This document shows positions 18,201 through 27,782 of a stretch of DNA of 35,937 nucleotides, piece by piece. The notes below the pieces were generated by a model that was not told the DNA's origin, searched no databases, and was given only the letters and a program-made list of their open reading frames with translations. Each line of letters begins with the position of its first letter. Position 1 is the first letter of the stretch. The stretch is from CADEED01 sp044871085. GTDB lineage: Bacteria > Pseudomonadota > Gammaproteobacteria > Steroidobacterales > Steroidobacteraceae. The translations under genes were made by a program, and so were the position numbers. The stretch is taken from contig JBIOZI010000298.1 of the NCBI GenBank assembly GCA_044871085.1, forward strand, positions 1 to 35,937, written 5' to 3'.

Positions 18201-18487
18201 ATCCAGCCGCTCGGCAGCGTCTGCGCGACACTGCGCTCGTGGCGCAGCTGGCGGAATTCGTAACCGTCGAAGCGGTTCAGCCCGTCCTCGGTGCCGAACC
18301 ACATGAAACCTTCGCTGTCCTGCACGATGGCATTGACTGCCTGCTGCGAGAGGCCCTCTTCGAGGCTGTAGCGCTGCACGCTGAGCGGCGGAGTGGCGAA
18401 CGCGCCCGCGCCGAACGCCGCGCACAGCAGTGCGAACGCGAAGCGGACGGTTCGAGAAGGCGTGTTGTTTCCCCGCGCGATTGGCAT
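15212..18487 (-). CDS. Two-component-type beta-propeller diguanylate cyclase
   Basis: 1091 residues. Signal peptide 1-31. Residues 33-690 hold many Reg_prop blades (W-x-G-T-x-x-G-G-[GIL] units such as LWIGTFGGGINLLD), probably two seven-bladed propellers. A Y_Y_Y domain spans about 695-803 (YEYKLDGFDSGW, LPGGKYVFRVRASNSDGVW). A membrane helix lies at about 808-830 and a coiled coil at about 835-870. The GGDEF domain starts near 873 with intact RWGGDEF (951-955), metal ligands in IIDLDALKPIND (Asp910) and an inhibitory-site RPDD (942-945) five residues before the signature. A periplasmic sensor coupled to active, feedback-inhibited c-di-GMP synthesis is expected. The propeller often accompanies carbohydrate sensing. 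A CRP-like site lies about 120 bases upstream. Confidence 0.94.
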   Translation of the reverse strand: MPIARGNNTPSRTVRFAFALLCAAFGAGAFATPPLSVQRYSLEEGLSQQAVNAIVQDSEGFMWFGTEDGLNRFDGYEFRQLRHERSVAQTLPSGWIAALVSSEDGLWIATDGGGVVFRSASTGLLEAPPALRDAPDLQRVRALARDRLGRLWLGSRDAGVAIFDPRSGELRRIRHSNTDRNSISDDSIFSIVHLRGGDTLIGSASGLDRLSAANLDVTRLTLPTELVAAGQPLRVRAIAESADGAVWVGTDAGLARLDQRGDRLRAYRDSRLGDNRVQALLIDTHGRLWVGFIRGLAWFDTADETFSLYRRDEAEPRSLPDDYIVSLFEDRGGSLWIGTKLGGLAKWNPRTWSFGHFRASAEEGFTDRNITSFAEDRLGRLWIGTFGGGINLLDRASSKVSGVVRHAAGVRGTLSDDRVMAMLEGADGAVWVGTMGGGLNRVDPQTLRAEVYLHDPAVPTSLAAPGIMSLLEVDKQLWVGTFGGGISRLDPATHRFENLRAGPEDGLHLSSGRVTALARDRAGHVWIGTDGGGLNVWDLKTRRLYYYKRDPKQLDSLSADTIYSILVDDAGGVWIGTRGGGIDRVLNPSEAATGLRFKNISEAQGLPNNSIYGLRADGTGNIWISTNFGLARLDPKTPSANGWAIQRFHRLHGLQGEEFNFGAHYRDRSGKLFFGGTGGFNSFYPEVLEFNERPPRVVLTQFLKLNTPGVTGVPEERIERLELGHKEDVITLKFAALDYADPRANRYEYKLDGFDSGWVRADERRAATYTNLPGGKYVFRVRASNSDGVWSTQNLALPIIVAPSPWASPLAFVGYTLFALLMLLAVWYAQQRRIARATANRLELEQQVEDRTYELAQRNRELEDANRRLEMASLTDTLTGLANRRYLMEQFPRLIAAREKNHGLAIMIIDLDALKPINDQHGHAAGDELIMEVGKTLRTAIRPDDVLARWGGDEFVVVAHAQHVEHACMLAERIRERIAKMKCVLPRGAVVRTSCSIGLTCLPFVPGKPDAVSWEHAVKIADLALYRAKRARNAWRGWFGTEHVGTLSSVIGAVESNVDGLIANGVIIEQMSTRGSDDTVNSLRILRGEAR

Positions 18488-18606
18488 TTTCGTAGGTGGC
18501 GGATGACTCCGATGCCAATCGTAGTGGCGCGGGCGCGCCGGCTATGTGATAGGCGTCTGATGCCCCGCCCCTAAGGAGCCGTCCGATTGCGCTACCAGCT
18601 TATAAG

Positions 18607-18622
18607 TGTGACGGGCATCACG
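18607..18622. promoter_or_regulatory. Candidate CRP/Clp-like site upstream of the c-di-GMP operon
   Basis: TGTGA-CGGGCA-TCACG is a near match to TGTGA-N6-TCACA. It is next to a TTATAA-type AT-rich box (18599-18606) that could be a -10 for the minus-strand cyclase gene starting at 18487. If that box is used, a bound protein would overlap the promoter and more likely repress. In Xanthomonas the CRP-like protein Clp responds to c-di-GMP; that link is only an analogy here. Confidence 0.4.
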
Positions 18623-18635
18623 CTCAACGGCCTCG

Positions 18636-19280
18636 TCAGGTCCACTCCACCACGGCGACGCCGAGCGAACGCGCCGCGCGCCGGGCGCCGGCGCTGCCGT
18701 TCACGAGCACGCCATGCTTCGCCAGCGCGAGGTGCGGCAGGTCGGATGCGCTGTTGCCGTACGCGAACGACTCCGTGTCCGCGCGTGCCGCCAGCAGCTC
18801 GCGGAACACGCGCGCTTTTTCCTCCCCGCGCCGGTTCGCGGTAGTGAGACTGCCTTCGAGCCGGTCGCCGTCCCAGCGCACCCCGGTCGAGACCACCTCG
18901 TGGAAGCCGAGCTGCCGCGCGAACTCCGGCACGTAGAAATCGACGCTCGCGGACATGAGCACCAGGCGATGGCCGGCGTCGCGGTGCCGGCGGATCGTGG
19001 CGAGCGCGTCCGCGAAGCAGCGGTGCGCGATGGTATCGGTGACGAAGCGCTCGCTGGCCGCGCTGAGCTCGGCGCGCGCGCAGCCGCGCAGCGTCCGGCG
19101 CAGCAGCGACTGCTTGAGCGCGCCGCGGTCGTGGTCGAAGGCGAAGCGCGCCGCGGCCGGGATCACACCTAGCAAGCGCAGCAGCCGCGGCGGCCGGCGC
19201 GCCAGCACCCGCAGCACGAGCGGAAAGAGCGTGTCGCGATGCGTGATGGTGCCGTCGAGGTCGAAGCAGGCGAGTGCCAT
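18636..19280 (-). CDS. HAD-superfamily (subfamily IB) phosphatase
   Basis: The 214-residue protein starts MALACFDLDGT. Motif I DxDGT has Asp7 and Asp9. Motif II is the serine of LVLMSASVDFYV, and motif III/IV is YGNSASDLPHL. This is the layout of phosphoserine-phosphatase-like HAD-IB enzymes, which hydrolyse small phosphate esters (often glycerol-3-phosphate, lysophospholipids or phosphoserine). The C1 cap segment between motifs I and II is short and helical. ATG 19280 is preferred because motif I normally starts within the first ten residues; an in-frame ATG at 19343 would add 21 unrelated residues. The gene is divergent from creD with 104 bases between starts. Confidence 0.87.
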   Translation of the reverse strand: MALACFDLDGTITHRDTLFPLVLRVLARRPPRLLRLLGVIPAAARFAFDHDRGALKQSLLRRTLRGCARAELSAASERFVTDTIAHRCFADALATIRRHRDAGHRLVLMSASVDFYVPEFARQLGFHEVVSTGVRWDGDRLEGSLTTANRRGEEKARVFRELLAARADTESFAYGNSASDLPHLALAKHGVLVNGSAGARRAARSLGVAVVEWT

Positions 19281-19384
19281 GTGGGCGGCGATGGTACCGC
19301 GACCCTGCCATGATTCGTCACAATTGCATCGCGCCCATTGCACGATTGCCGCCGAAGCTGCCGGCGCACCAACGGAGGTCGCCC

Positions 19385-20761
19385 ATGCAATGGACTCGTC
19401 GCTTCATCCCACCGCTGATCGGCAAGATCATCGTCGTCGGCTTCCTCATGCTGATCCTGCTCATTCCCATCGCCTCGCTCGACGGCCTGGTGGCCGAGCG
19501 CGTCGGCATGCGGCAGACCGCGGCGGCGCGCGTCGCGGAATCGTGGGGCGGAGCGCAGACCACCGCGGGCGTACTGCTCGCCATCCCCGTCGAGACGACG
19601 CGCGTGGTCATCGAGCAGAGCGCGGCGGGGCGCGAAACGCAGCGCACGGAAGTGGACCGCAACGTGCTGTACGTGCTGCCGGATACGCTCGACGTGGTGG
19701 CGGAGGCCGCGCCGGACTATCGAACCGTCGGGCTGTATCGCACGCCGGTCTATCTCGCGCACGTGCGCATCGAAGGCGCGTTCAGGAATCGGGATTTCGC
19801 GCACCTGCTCGCGGCGAAGGAGGGACGAGAGGTCAAGTGGGCCGAGGCGCGCCTGCTGGTGCTCAATTCCGAGTCGCGCGCGTTGCGTGCCGTCGACGAC
19901 CTCACCGTGGCGGGCGAGTCGCTGCAGGTGTCGGCCGACGCGTATGCCGGTTCGGCCGGCATCTCCACCGGCGTGCCGGAGGCGGCATTGCGCGAGGCGT
20001 CGAGCGTGCCCTTCCACCTGAGTCTCACGCTCGCCGGAAGCGCGCGGCTGACATTCCTGCCGCTGGCGCGCAAGGCCGACATCCGCATGAAGTCGACCTG
20101 GCCGCATCCGAAGTTCGAAGGCGCGCCGGCGCCGCTCGAGCCCGAGATCTCCGACGCGGGCTTCACGACGCACTGGTCGGTGCTCGAGATCAATCGCAGC
20201 TTCGGCCAGAGCTGGTACGACTCGCAGGTGCGCGCCGGCGAGCCCGTCGAAGCCGCGCTGGCCCAGAGCGGCGTAGGCGTCACGTTCTACGAGCCGGTGG
20301 ACGTGTACCAGCGCAACTACCGCGCCGTGCACTACGCGATGCTGCTGATCGGCATCACCTTCCTCACGTTCTTCCTCTGGGAGCACGTGAGCGGCATCGC
20401 CATCCACGGCATGCAGTACCTCATGGTCGGCGTCGCGCTCGCCATGTTCTACCTACTGCTGCTGGCGCTGTCGGAGCACGTGGCATTCGACCTGGCGTAC
20501 GGCGTCTCGGCCGGCGCGCTCGTGGCGTTGATAACGGTGTATCTCACCGGCGTGCTCAAGCGGCTGCGGCTGGCGCTGGGCGCGGGCGCGGGGCTCGCGA
20601 CCCTGTACGCCATGCTGTACTGGATCCTGCGCTCCGAGGACTACTCGCTGCTCATGGGCGCGCTGCTGCTGTTCGGGTTGCTGGCCATCCTCATGGTCGC
20701 GACGCGACGCGTGGACTGGACACGCGTCGCATCGCGGGAGGAGCAGGCGCCGGCCGATTAG
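19385..20761 (+). CDS. creD: CreD-family inner-membrane protein
   Basis: The 458-residue protein starts at ATG 19385 with GGAGG eight bases upstream. It has one N-terminal helix (KIIVVGFLMLILLIPIASL), a large periplasmic domain of about 290 residues and several C-terminal helices. Family signatures include LYRTPVYLAHVRIEGAF, FYEPVDVYQRNYRAVHYAML and LIGITFLTFFLWEHVSG. In E. coli CreD is controlled by the CreBC two-component system and is linked to envelope integrity and colicin E2 tolerance; its biochemical role is unclear. No creBC genes are in the window. Its TAG stop is immediately followed by the stop of the next, convergent gene, with no base between. Confidence 0.93.
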   Translation: MQWTRRFIPPLIGKIIVVGFLMLILLIPIASLDGLVAERVGMRQTAAARVAESWGGAQTTAGVLLAIPVETTRVVIEQSAAGRETQRTEVDRNVLYVLPDTLDVVAEAAPDYRTVGLYRTPVYLAHVRIEGAFRNRDFAHLLAAKEGREVKWAEARLLVLNSESRALRAVDDLTVAGESLQVSADAYAGSAGISTGVPEAALREASSVPFHLSLTLAGSARLTFLPLARKADIRMKSTWPHPKFEGAPAPLEPEISDAGFTTHWSVLEINRSFGQSWYDSQVRAGEPVEAALAQSGVGVTFYEPVDVYQRNYRAVHYAMLLIGITFLTFFLWEHVSGIAIHGMQYLMVGVALAMFYLLLLALSEHVAFDLAYGVSAGALVALITVYLTGVLKRLRLALGAGAGLATLYAMLYWILRSEDYSLLMGALLLFGLLAILMVATRRVDWTRVASREEQAPAD

Positions 20762-21463
20762 TCAGGCCGCGGCGCGGGCGGCGAGCGCGGCGGCGGCGCG
20801 CCGTACCGCCGCGTCGCGCTCGACCTGCATGGACTCCATGCGGGCGCGCGCGGCGCGCAGCACCGGCTCGCGCGCGAGCTCGGGCCGGCCGGATTCGAAC
20901 GGCGGCGCCGGTGCGTACTCCAGCGCGAGCTGCACCGTCTCCGCGTGGTCGCGGCCGGCCACTTCGGCCATGACCGCCAGCGCCAGGTCGATGCCGGCGG
21001 TGACGCCGCCGCCCGTGATGACGTTGCCATCGCGGACCACGCGCGCCGGATCGGGCGTGACGCCGAACTCGGCCAGCAGGCCGCGCCACGCCCAGTGACA
21101 GGCGGCGCGTTTTCCCTGCAGCAGCCCCGCCGCGGCCAGCAGCAGCGAACCCGTGCACACCGAGGTGACGTAGCGCGCGCCCGCGCCGAGACGGCGCAGC
21201 GCGGCGATGTAGACGCCGTCGTTCATCGCCTCCACCGTGCCGAAGCCGCCCGGCACGCACAGCAGCGCGCATTCGCGCACGTCCTCGAGCCGTTCGAGGC
21301 CGGCGAAGCGCATCCCGCGGTCCACTTGCAGATCACCGCCGGCGACCGAAGCCAGCACACAGTGCGCGCCGGGCAGGCGTGACAGCACCTCGTACGGACC
21401 CGTGAAGTCGAGCTGCGTGATGCGTGGGAAGAGGGCGAAGACGATGGGAAAGTGCTGCGACAT
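20762..21463 (-). CDS. inhA: DJ-1/PfpI-family protein, isonitrile-hydratase (InhA) like
   Basis: The 233-residue protein keeps the residues reported for Pseudomonas isonitrile hydratase, with a constant offset of two: Asp19 (TQLDFTGP), Cys103 in SVCTGSLLLAAAGLL and Thr104. The nucleophile-elbow region and the conserved ACHW motif are present. Isonitrile hydratase converts isonitriles to N-substituted formamides without a metal cofactor. The length is normal. ATG 21463 has AGGAGG just upstream. It is divergent from a GlxA-type regulator with a 102-base shared control region. In Pseudomonas inhA has a neighbouring AraC-type regulator gene, so the pairing fits. Other DJ-1/PfpI functions are possible. 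Confidence 0.82.
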   Translation of the reverse strand: MSQHFPIVFALFPRITQLDFTGPYEVLSRLPGAHCVLASVAGGDLQVDRGMRFAGLERLEDVRECALLCVPGGFGTVEAMNDGVYIAALRRLGAGARYVTSVCTGSLLLAAAGLLQGKRAACHWAWRGLLAEFGVTPDPARVVRDGNVITGGGVTAGIDLALAVMAEVAGRDHAETVQLALEYAPAPPFESGRPELAREPVLRAARARMESMQVERDAAVRRAAAALAARAAA

Positions 21464-21565
21464 GCGTGCCTCCTGCGGCCGGCGTGGTTGACGGGCGCCA
21501 TGGTGGCCGCCGACACTGCTGGCGTAAATGACAGTCTTCCCTCGTTTCGTGCCAACGGGCGTTTC

Positions 21566-22501
21566 ATGAGCCGCCGCATCGCCTTCCTCATCTTCCCCGA
21601 CTTCCAGCTGCTGGATGCGGCCGGGCCCATCGCGGCGTTCGAGATCGCCGAGCGCTACCGGCCCGGGAGCTATCTACTGCGGCTCGTGGCGCCGGTGGCC
21701 GGTGCCGTGGCGAGCACGTCGGGCGTCAGCATGAATGCCGTGCGGCTCGGCGCGCCGGCGTCCGTCGATACGCTGATCGTCGCGGGCGGCGAGGGTACGC
21801 GCGCGGCATCGGGTGAAGCGCGCATCCTGAAGTTCGTGCGCGACTGCGCGGTGCGCTCGCGACGGGTGGCGAGTGTCTGTTCCGGGGCTTACATCCTGGC
21901 GGCCACGGGCTGCCTCGACGGCCGGCCCGCCACGACTCACTGGACCCGCGGCTCCGACCTCGCCCGCAAGTTTCCACGGGTCGAAGTGGTGCCGGATCGC
22001 ATCTTCGTGAAGTCGGGGAAATTCTGGAGCTCGGCGGGGATCACCGCGGGCATCGACCTGTCCCTGGCGCTCATCGCCGAGGATCTCGGCGAAAGCATCG
22101 CGCGCAAGGTGGCGCAGCAGCTGGTGGTGTACTACCGGCGGCCGGGCGGCCAGTCGCAGTTCTCCACGCTGCTCGATCTCGAGCGTGCGGACGGGCGGTT
22201 CGCTCCGCTGCTCGACCACGTGCGCAACAACCTGCGCGCGCGCCTGTCGGTGACGGAGCTCGCGGCGCAGGCCTGCATGAGCCCGCGCAACTTCGCGCGC
22301 GCGTTCCAGGGCGAGACGGGCACCACGCCGGCGAAGGCCGTGATGCGCCTGCGGGCCGAGACGGCGCGTGCGCAGCTGGATAGCGGTGCGACCTCGGTAC
22401 AGGCAGTGGCACGCGAGTGCGGCTTCGGCGATCCGGAGCGCATGCGCCGGGCGTTCATCGCGCTGTTCGGCCGGCCGCCGGCAGCCATGCGGACGCGTTA
22501 G
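21566..22501 (+). CDS. GlxA-family AraC-type transcriptional regulator with DJ-1/PfpI-like N-terminus
   Basis: 311 residues. The N-terminal half (about 1-190) is a DJ-1/PfpI-like sensor domain with ASVCSGAYILAATGCLDGR, clearly related to the divergent InhA-like enzyme. The C-terminal half (about 215-305) is a double helix-turn-helix AraC domain (LSVTELAAQACMSPRNFARA and SVQAVARECGFGDPERMRRA). ATG 21566 begins directly before the sensor domain; a longer in-frame start would overlap the divergent gene's start region. Its position suggests control of the shared promoter region with the InhA-like gene. The ligand is unknown. Confidence 0.9.
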   Translation: MSRRIAFLIFPDFQLLDAAGPIAAFEIAERYRPGSYLLRLVAPVAGAVASTSGVSMNAVRLGAPASVDTLIVAGGEGTRAASGEARILKFVRDCAVRSRRVASVCSGAYILAATGCLDGRPATTHWTRGSDLARKFPRVEVVPDRIFVKSGKFWSSAGITAGIDLSLALIAEDLGESIARKVAQQLVVYYRRPGGQSQFSTLLDLERADGRFAPLLDHVRNNLRARLSVTELAAQACMSPRNFARAFQGETGTTPAKAVMRLRAETARAQLDSGATSVQAVARECGFGDPERMRRAFIALFGRPPAAMRTR

Positions 22502-22515
22502 CCGGCGGCCTCGGG

Positions 22516-22619
22516 GGAATTGGGGACATTCCTCATTTCGTTGTAACAATCGAGTCGTCGCCGCGCCTGCTGCGTTCACCGAAAGTTGTTACAACGAAAT
22601 GAGGAATGTCCCCAATTCC
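22516..22619. repeat. GGGGACA-type inverted repeat, copy 3, perfect 34-bp arms
   Basis: Arms 22516-22549 and 22586-22619 are perfect reverse complements by eye, with a 36-base loop. The core GGGGACATTCCTC is shared with copy 2, but the inner arm (ATTTCGTTGTAACAA) is not. It fills most of the gap between two convergent genes and could act as a bidirectional transcription barrier. Confidence 0.9.
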
Positions 22620-22649
22620 GTGCCGCCCCGCATCACGAGCCGCTGCGGA

Positions 22650-25337
<2,688 letters not shown>

Positions 25338-25384
25338 GAATCTTCTCCTGACATCGAATGCGAGCGAAAAACAAGCGGCGCATT

Positions 25385-26518
25385 CTAACTCAGGCGTGAT
25401 GCTTCCGGCGTCGTGTGCTCGATGACGCCGCCGCCGAGGCAGCGATCGCCGTCGTACAGCACCGCGAACTGTCCGGGCGTCACCGCACGTTGCGGTTCGG
25501 TGAATCGCACCTCGATCGCGCCATCCGGCCGCACGGCGGCTTGGCAGGCCTGGTCGGCCTGGCGATACCGCACCTTGATCTTTGATTCGAATCCGCTCGA
25601 TTGGAAATGCGTCGGGTTGGCTGCCGCCGAGGGTTGCACCAGCCAGTTGCACGGGCCGGTGGCCAGTGCCCGGCTCACGAGCAAAGGATGGTCGTGGCCC
25701 TGCACGGCCGTGAGCTCGTTGCGCGCGAGATTCTTCGCCGCGACGTACCAGGCTTGCTCGTCGTGGCCGGCGCGGCCGCCGATCTCGAGCCCGCCGCGCT
25801 GGCCGAGCGTGTAGAAGGCGAGGCCGCGGTGTCTGCCGACCACTTCGCCGCGCTCGCTGACGATGTCACCCGGTGACGTCGGAATGTAGCGCGCCAGGAA
25901 TTCCCGGAACGGCCGTTCTCCGATGAAGCAGATGCCGGTACTGTCGGGCTTGTCGTACACGGGAAGCCCCGCTTCGCGCGCCAGCACGCGCACCTCGCGC
26001 TTGGTGAGCTCGCCGAGCGGAAACGCGACGCGCGCAAAATGCGCGCGCGCCACGGCGTGCAGGAAATAGGACTGGTCCTTTTCGGCATCGAGCGCCTTGC
26101 GCAGCACGGGGCCGGTGTCGGATTGCTCGAGGCGTGCGTAGTGGCCGGTGGCGAAGCGCCGTGCGCCGAGGCGACTCGCATAGTCGAGGCAGATGCCGAA
26201 CTTGATTTCGCGATTGCACAGCACGTCCGGATTCGGCGTGCGGCCGGCACGGTACTCACCCAGGAAATAGTCGAACACGCGGTCGCGGTATTGCGCCGCG
26301 AAGCTCACGCGATGCAGGGGGATGCCGAGCTCGTCCGCCACGGCCCTAGCATCCTGGAAATCCTGCGCGCCCGTGCAGTAGGCGTCGTCGTCCTCCCAGT
26401 TGCTCATGTAGAGGCCGTGCACCTCGTATCCGGCGCGCACGAGCAGCAGCGCCGCGACGGCGGAGTCGACACCGCCGGACATGCCGACGACGATTCTTTC
26501 GCGAACGGGGGAGCTCAC
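25385..26518 (-). CDS. mnmA: tRNA-specific 2-thiouridylase
   Basis: The 377-residue protein thiolates U34 of tRNA-Lys, -Glu and -Gln wobble positions, with ATP activation and sulfur from a Tus-type relay. The PP-loop is VGMSGGVDSAVAALL. The catalytic pair is Cys101 (NPDVLCNREIKF) and Cys197 (STGICFIGERPF), as in E. coli (102 and 199). ATGHYARL and LAREAGLPVYDKPDS are also typical. The start is GTG 26518. There is no good Shine-Dalgarno sequence, but TACAAT lies seven bases before the GTG on the same strand, suggesting a very short leader. The gene order nudJ-mnmA matches enterobacteria. Confidence 0.97.
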   Translation of the reverse strand: MSSPVRERIVVGMSGGVDSAVAALLLVRAGYEVHGLYMSNWEDDDAYCTGAQDFQDARAVADELGIPLHRVSFAAQYRDRVFDYFLGEYRAGRTPNPDVLCNREIKFGICLDYASRLGARRFATGHYARLEQSDTGPVLRKALDAEKDQSYFLHAVARAHFARVAFPLGELTKREVRVLAREAGLPVYDKPDSTGICFIGERPFREFLARYIPTSPGDIVSERGEVVGRHRGLAFYTLGQRGGLEIGGRAGHDEQAWYVAAKNLARNELTAVQGHDHPLLVSRALATGPCNWLVQPSAAANPTHFQSSGFESKIKVRYRQADQACQAAVRPDGAIEVRFTEPQRAVTPGQFAVLYDGDRCLGGGVIEHTTPEASRLS

Positions 26519-26525
26519 GGCGCGG

Positions 26526-26531
26526 ATTGTA
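26526..26531 (-). promoter_or_regulatory. Candidate -10 box TACAAT just before mnmA
   Basis: On the minus strand TACAATCC precedes the mnmA GTG with seven bases between box and start. No clear -35 is seen; the position 17 bases upstream falls inside the GGGGACA repeat. The same octamer precedes the duplicated fadH ATG (3718-3725). Confidence 0.3.
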
Positions 26532-26543
26532 AGGGAGGGAAAA

Positions 26544-26612
26544 AGGGGACAGATCTATTTATTGCGAATCCCGACAATACCGGTAGAAATGCAACAAATA
26601 GATCTGTCCCCT
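26544..26612. repeat. GGGGACA-type inverted repeat, copy 4
   Basis: Arms 26544-26565 and 26591-26612 match as reverse complements at 21 of 22 positions, with a 25-base loop. The inner arm is AT-rich (GATCTATTTATTG), unlike the surrounding DNA. It sits between nudJ (stop at 26619) and mnmA (start at 26518), two genes that are usually close together. Confidence 0.9.
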
Positions 26613-26618
26613 CTATTC

Positions 26619-27104
26619 CTACAAGTTTACGACGGCGGCGACGTTCCGCGCGCTCTCGAGCGCAAGCGTGGCGACGGAGTCGAGCGGCTGGCGCTTGCCC
26701 AGCAGATAGTCGTCGATGCAGCGCATGACCAGCGGCGAGCGCAACCGCGCCGGGGCGGCGAGCAGCTGCTCGCGGGACATCCACAGCGCGCGCACGATTC
26801 CGGTGTCGAGCGCCTGATCGGCGCGAAAATCCGCGACGGTGCCGCTGAACGCGAATCGCAGGAAGCTGCGGCCGTCGGCCGGGCTGCGCCACAGGTACGT
26901 GCCCACCAGCGCCTCGGGCGTGAACTGCCAGGCCGTCTCCTCGCGCGCCTCGCGCACCGCGGCTTCCACCAGCGTTTCGCCGTCCTCGAGATGCCCCGCG
27001 GGCTGGTTGAGCACGAGCCTGCCCTTGATGCGCTCCTCCACCATGAGGAACCGCCCGTCGCGCTCGACGACCGCGGCCACCGTGACCTCGGGACTGCAGC
27101 GCAT
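26619..27104 (-). CDS. nudJ: NUDIX hydrolase, phosphatase NudJ-like
   Basis: The 161-residue protein carries a complete NUDIX box at about residues 37-59 (GHLEDGETLVEAAVREAREE, then TAW). VTVAAVVERDGRFLMVEE and LRSPLVMRCIDDY match NudJ/YmfB, which is about 153 residues in E. coli and hydrolyses nucleoside di- and triphosphates and HMP-pyrophosphate. The next gene is mnmA, as in E. coli, which supports orthology. The start at ATG 27104 follows the upstream gene's stop by 13 bases with only a weak ribosome site. A GGGGACA hairpin begins seven bases past its stop. Confidence 0.92.
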   Translation of the reverse strand: MRCSPEVTVAAVVERDGRFLMVEERIKGRLVLNQPAGHLEDGETLVEAAVREAREETAWQFTPEALVGTYLWRSPADGRSFLRFAFSGTVADFRADQALDTGIVRALWMSREQLLAAPARLRSPLVMRCIDDYLLGKRQPLDSVATLALESARNVAAVVNL

Positions 27105-27117
27105 GCTCTAACTAGAA

Positions 27118-27687
27118 CTAGCGGGAAGCCCGGCGCGTTTCCGCATCGGGCGCGCTGGCATGCCAGATCTCGTCGAACTCGTCGAGATACTGGCGTGCGA
27201 TCGGCGGATTGTTGAGGTCGGCGACGCCGTCCCAGCGATCGGAATGCACGCGATAGGCGATGGCGCGGTCGTCGGCGATCAGGTAGCCACAGGCCCGTTG
27301 CGGCACGGGGCTCACGGCCGGACGGATGTCGATGCAGCTCGTGAGGCGGCGGCCCATCGCGACGAAGCGGTTGTTGTCGCGCAGGAGCCGCGCGGAATCG
27401 GACAGCAGCACGCGCACCTTGGCGAAGCGGCGCGCGAGCACGAAACGTTTCACGATCTCGAGAAAGCCGTTCTGGTCATACAGCTCGGGCTCGAGGTCGG
27501 GCGTGTAGATGGACATCAGGCGCTGGGCGCTGGCCGCCACCGCGTCGACCGCCGCGCGCATCTCCTCGAGCGAGCTGATGACGCGTACGTGCTCCTCGGC
27601 GCCGGCCGGCAGCGCGGGCAAGGTGTGCGCGTCCGTCGTCGCGGGCGTGCGCGAGATCCTGCTGAAATCGAATTCCCCGGTCGTCAT
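27118..27687 (-). CDS. DUF7931-like protein of unknown function
   Basis: The 189-residue soluble protein has no signal peptide or membrane segment. Segments such as AQRLMSIYTPDLEPELYDQ, VRVLLSDSARLLRDNNRFV, GYLIADDRAIAYR and YLDEFDEIWHASAPDAETRR match what I remember of DUF7931, a phospholipase-D-fold-like domain. That domain is often found alone or fused to GNAT acetyltransferases in gammaproteobacteria. The catalytic HxK motifs of true phospholipase D are not visible. It lies between purB and nudJ, where enterobacteria have hflD. Function is not known; the family assignment is from memory and should be checked. Confidence 0.7.
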   Translation of the reverse strand: MTTGEFDFSRISRTPATTDAHTLPALPAGAEEHVRVISSLEEMRAAVDAVAASAQRLMSIYTPDLEPELYDQNGFLEIVKRFVLARRFAKVRVLLSDSARLLRDNNRFVAMGRRLTSCIDIRPAVSPVPQRACGYLIADDRAIAYRVHSDRWDGVADLNNPPIARQYLDEFDEIWHASAPDAETRRASR

Positions 27688-27751
27688 GGATGACGACTAC
27701 TCCTGAACCGTTCCCCGGTCGGTGTGTGACCTGTGCACGCGAGAGGTTAGG

Positions 27752-27775
27752 TGGCATGTCTGCGAGACATTGCCA
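27752..27775. repeat. Short inverted repeat between purB and the DUF7931-like gene
   Basis: TGGCATGTCT-gcg-AGACATTGCCA has arms complementary over ten bases with one bulged base. It lies 65-88 bases upstream of the DUF7931-like start on the minus strand, where an operator could sit. No known regulator motif is recognised. Confidence 0.4.
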
Positions 27776-27782
27776 ACCGCGT

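Noticed and set aside
25338..25652. 105-codon N-terminal extension of aconitase
   Set aside because: It runs through the mnmA gene in another frame; the AcnA N-terminus and a good AGGAGA site start at 25337.
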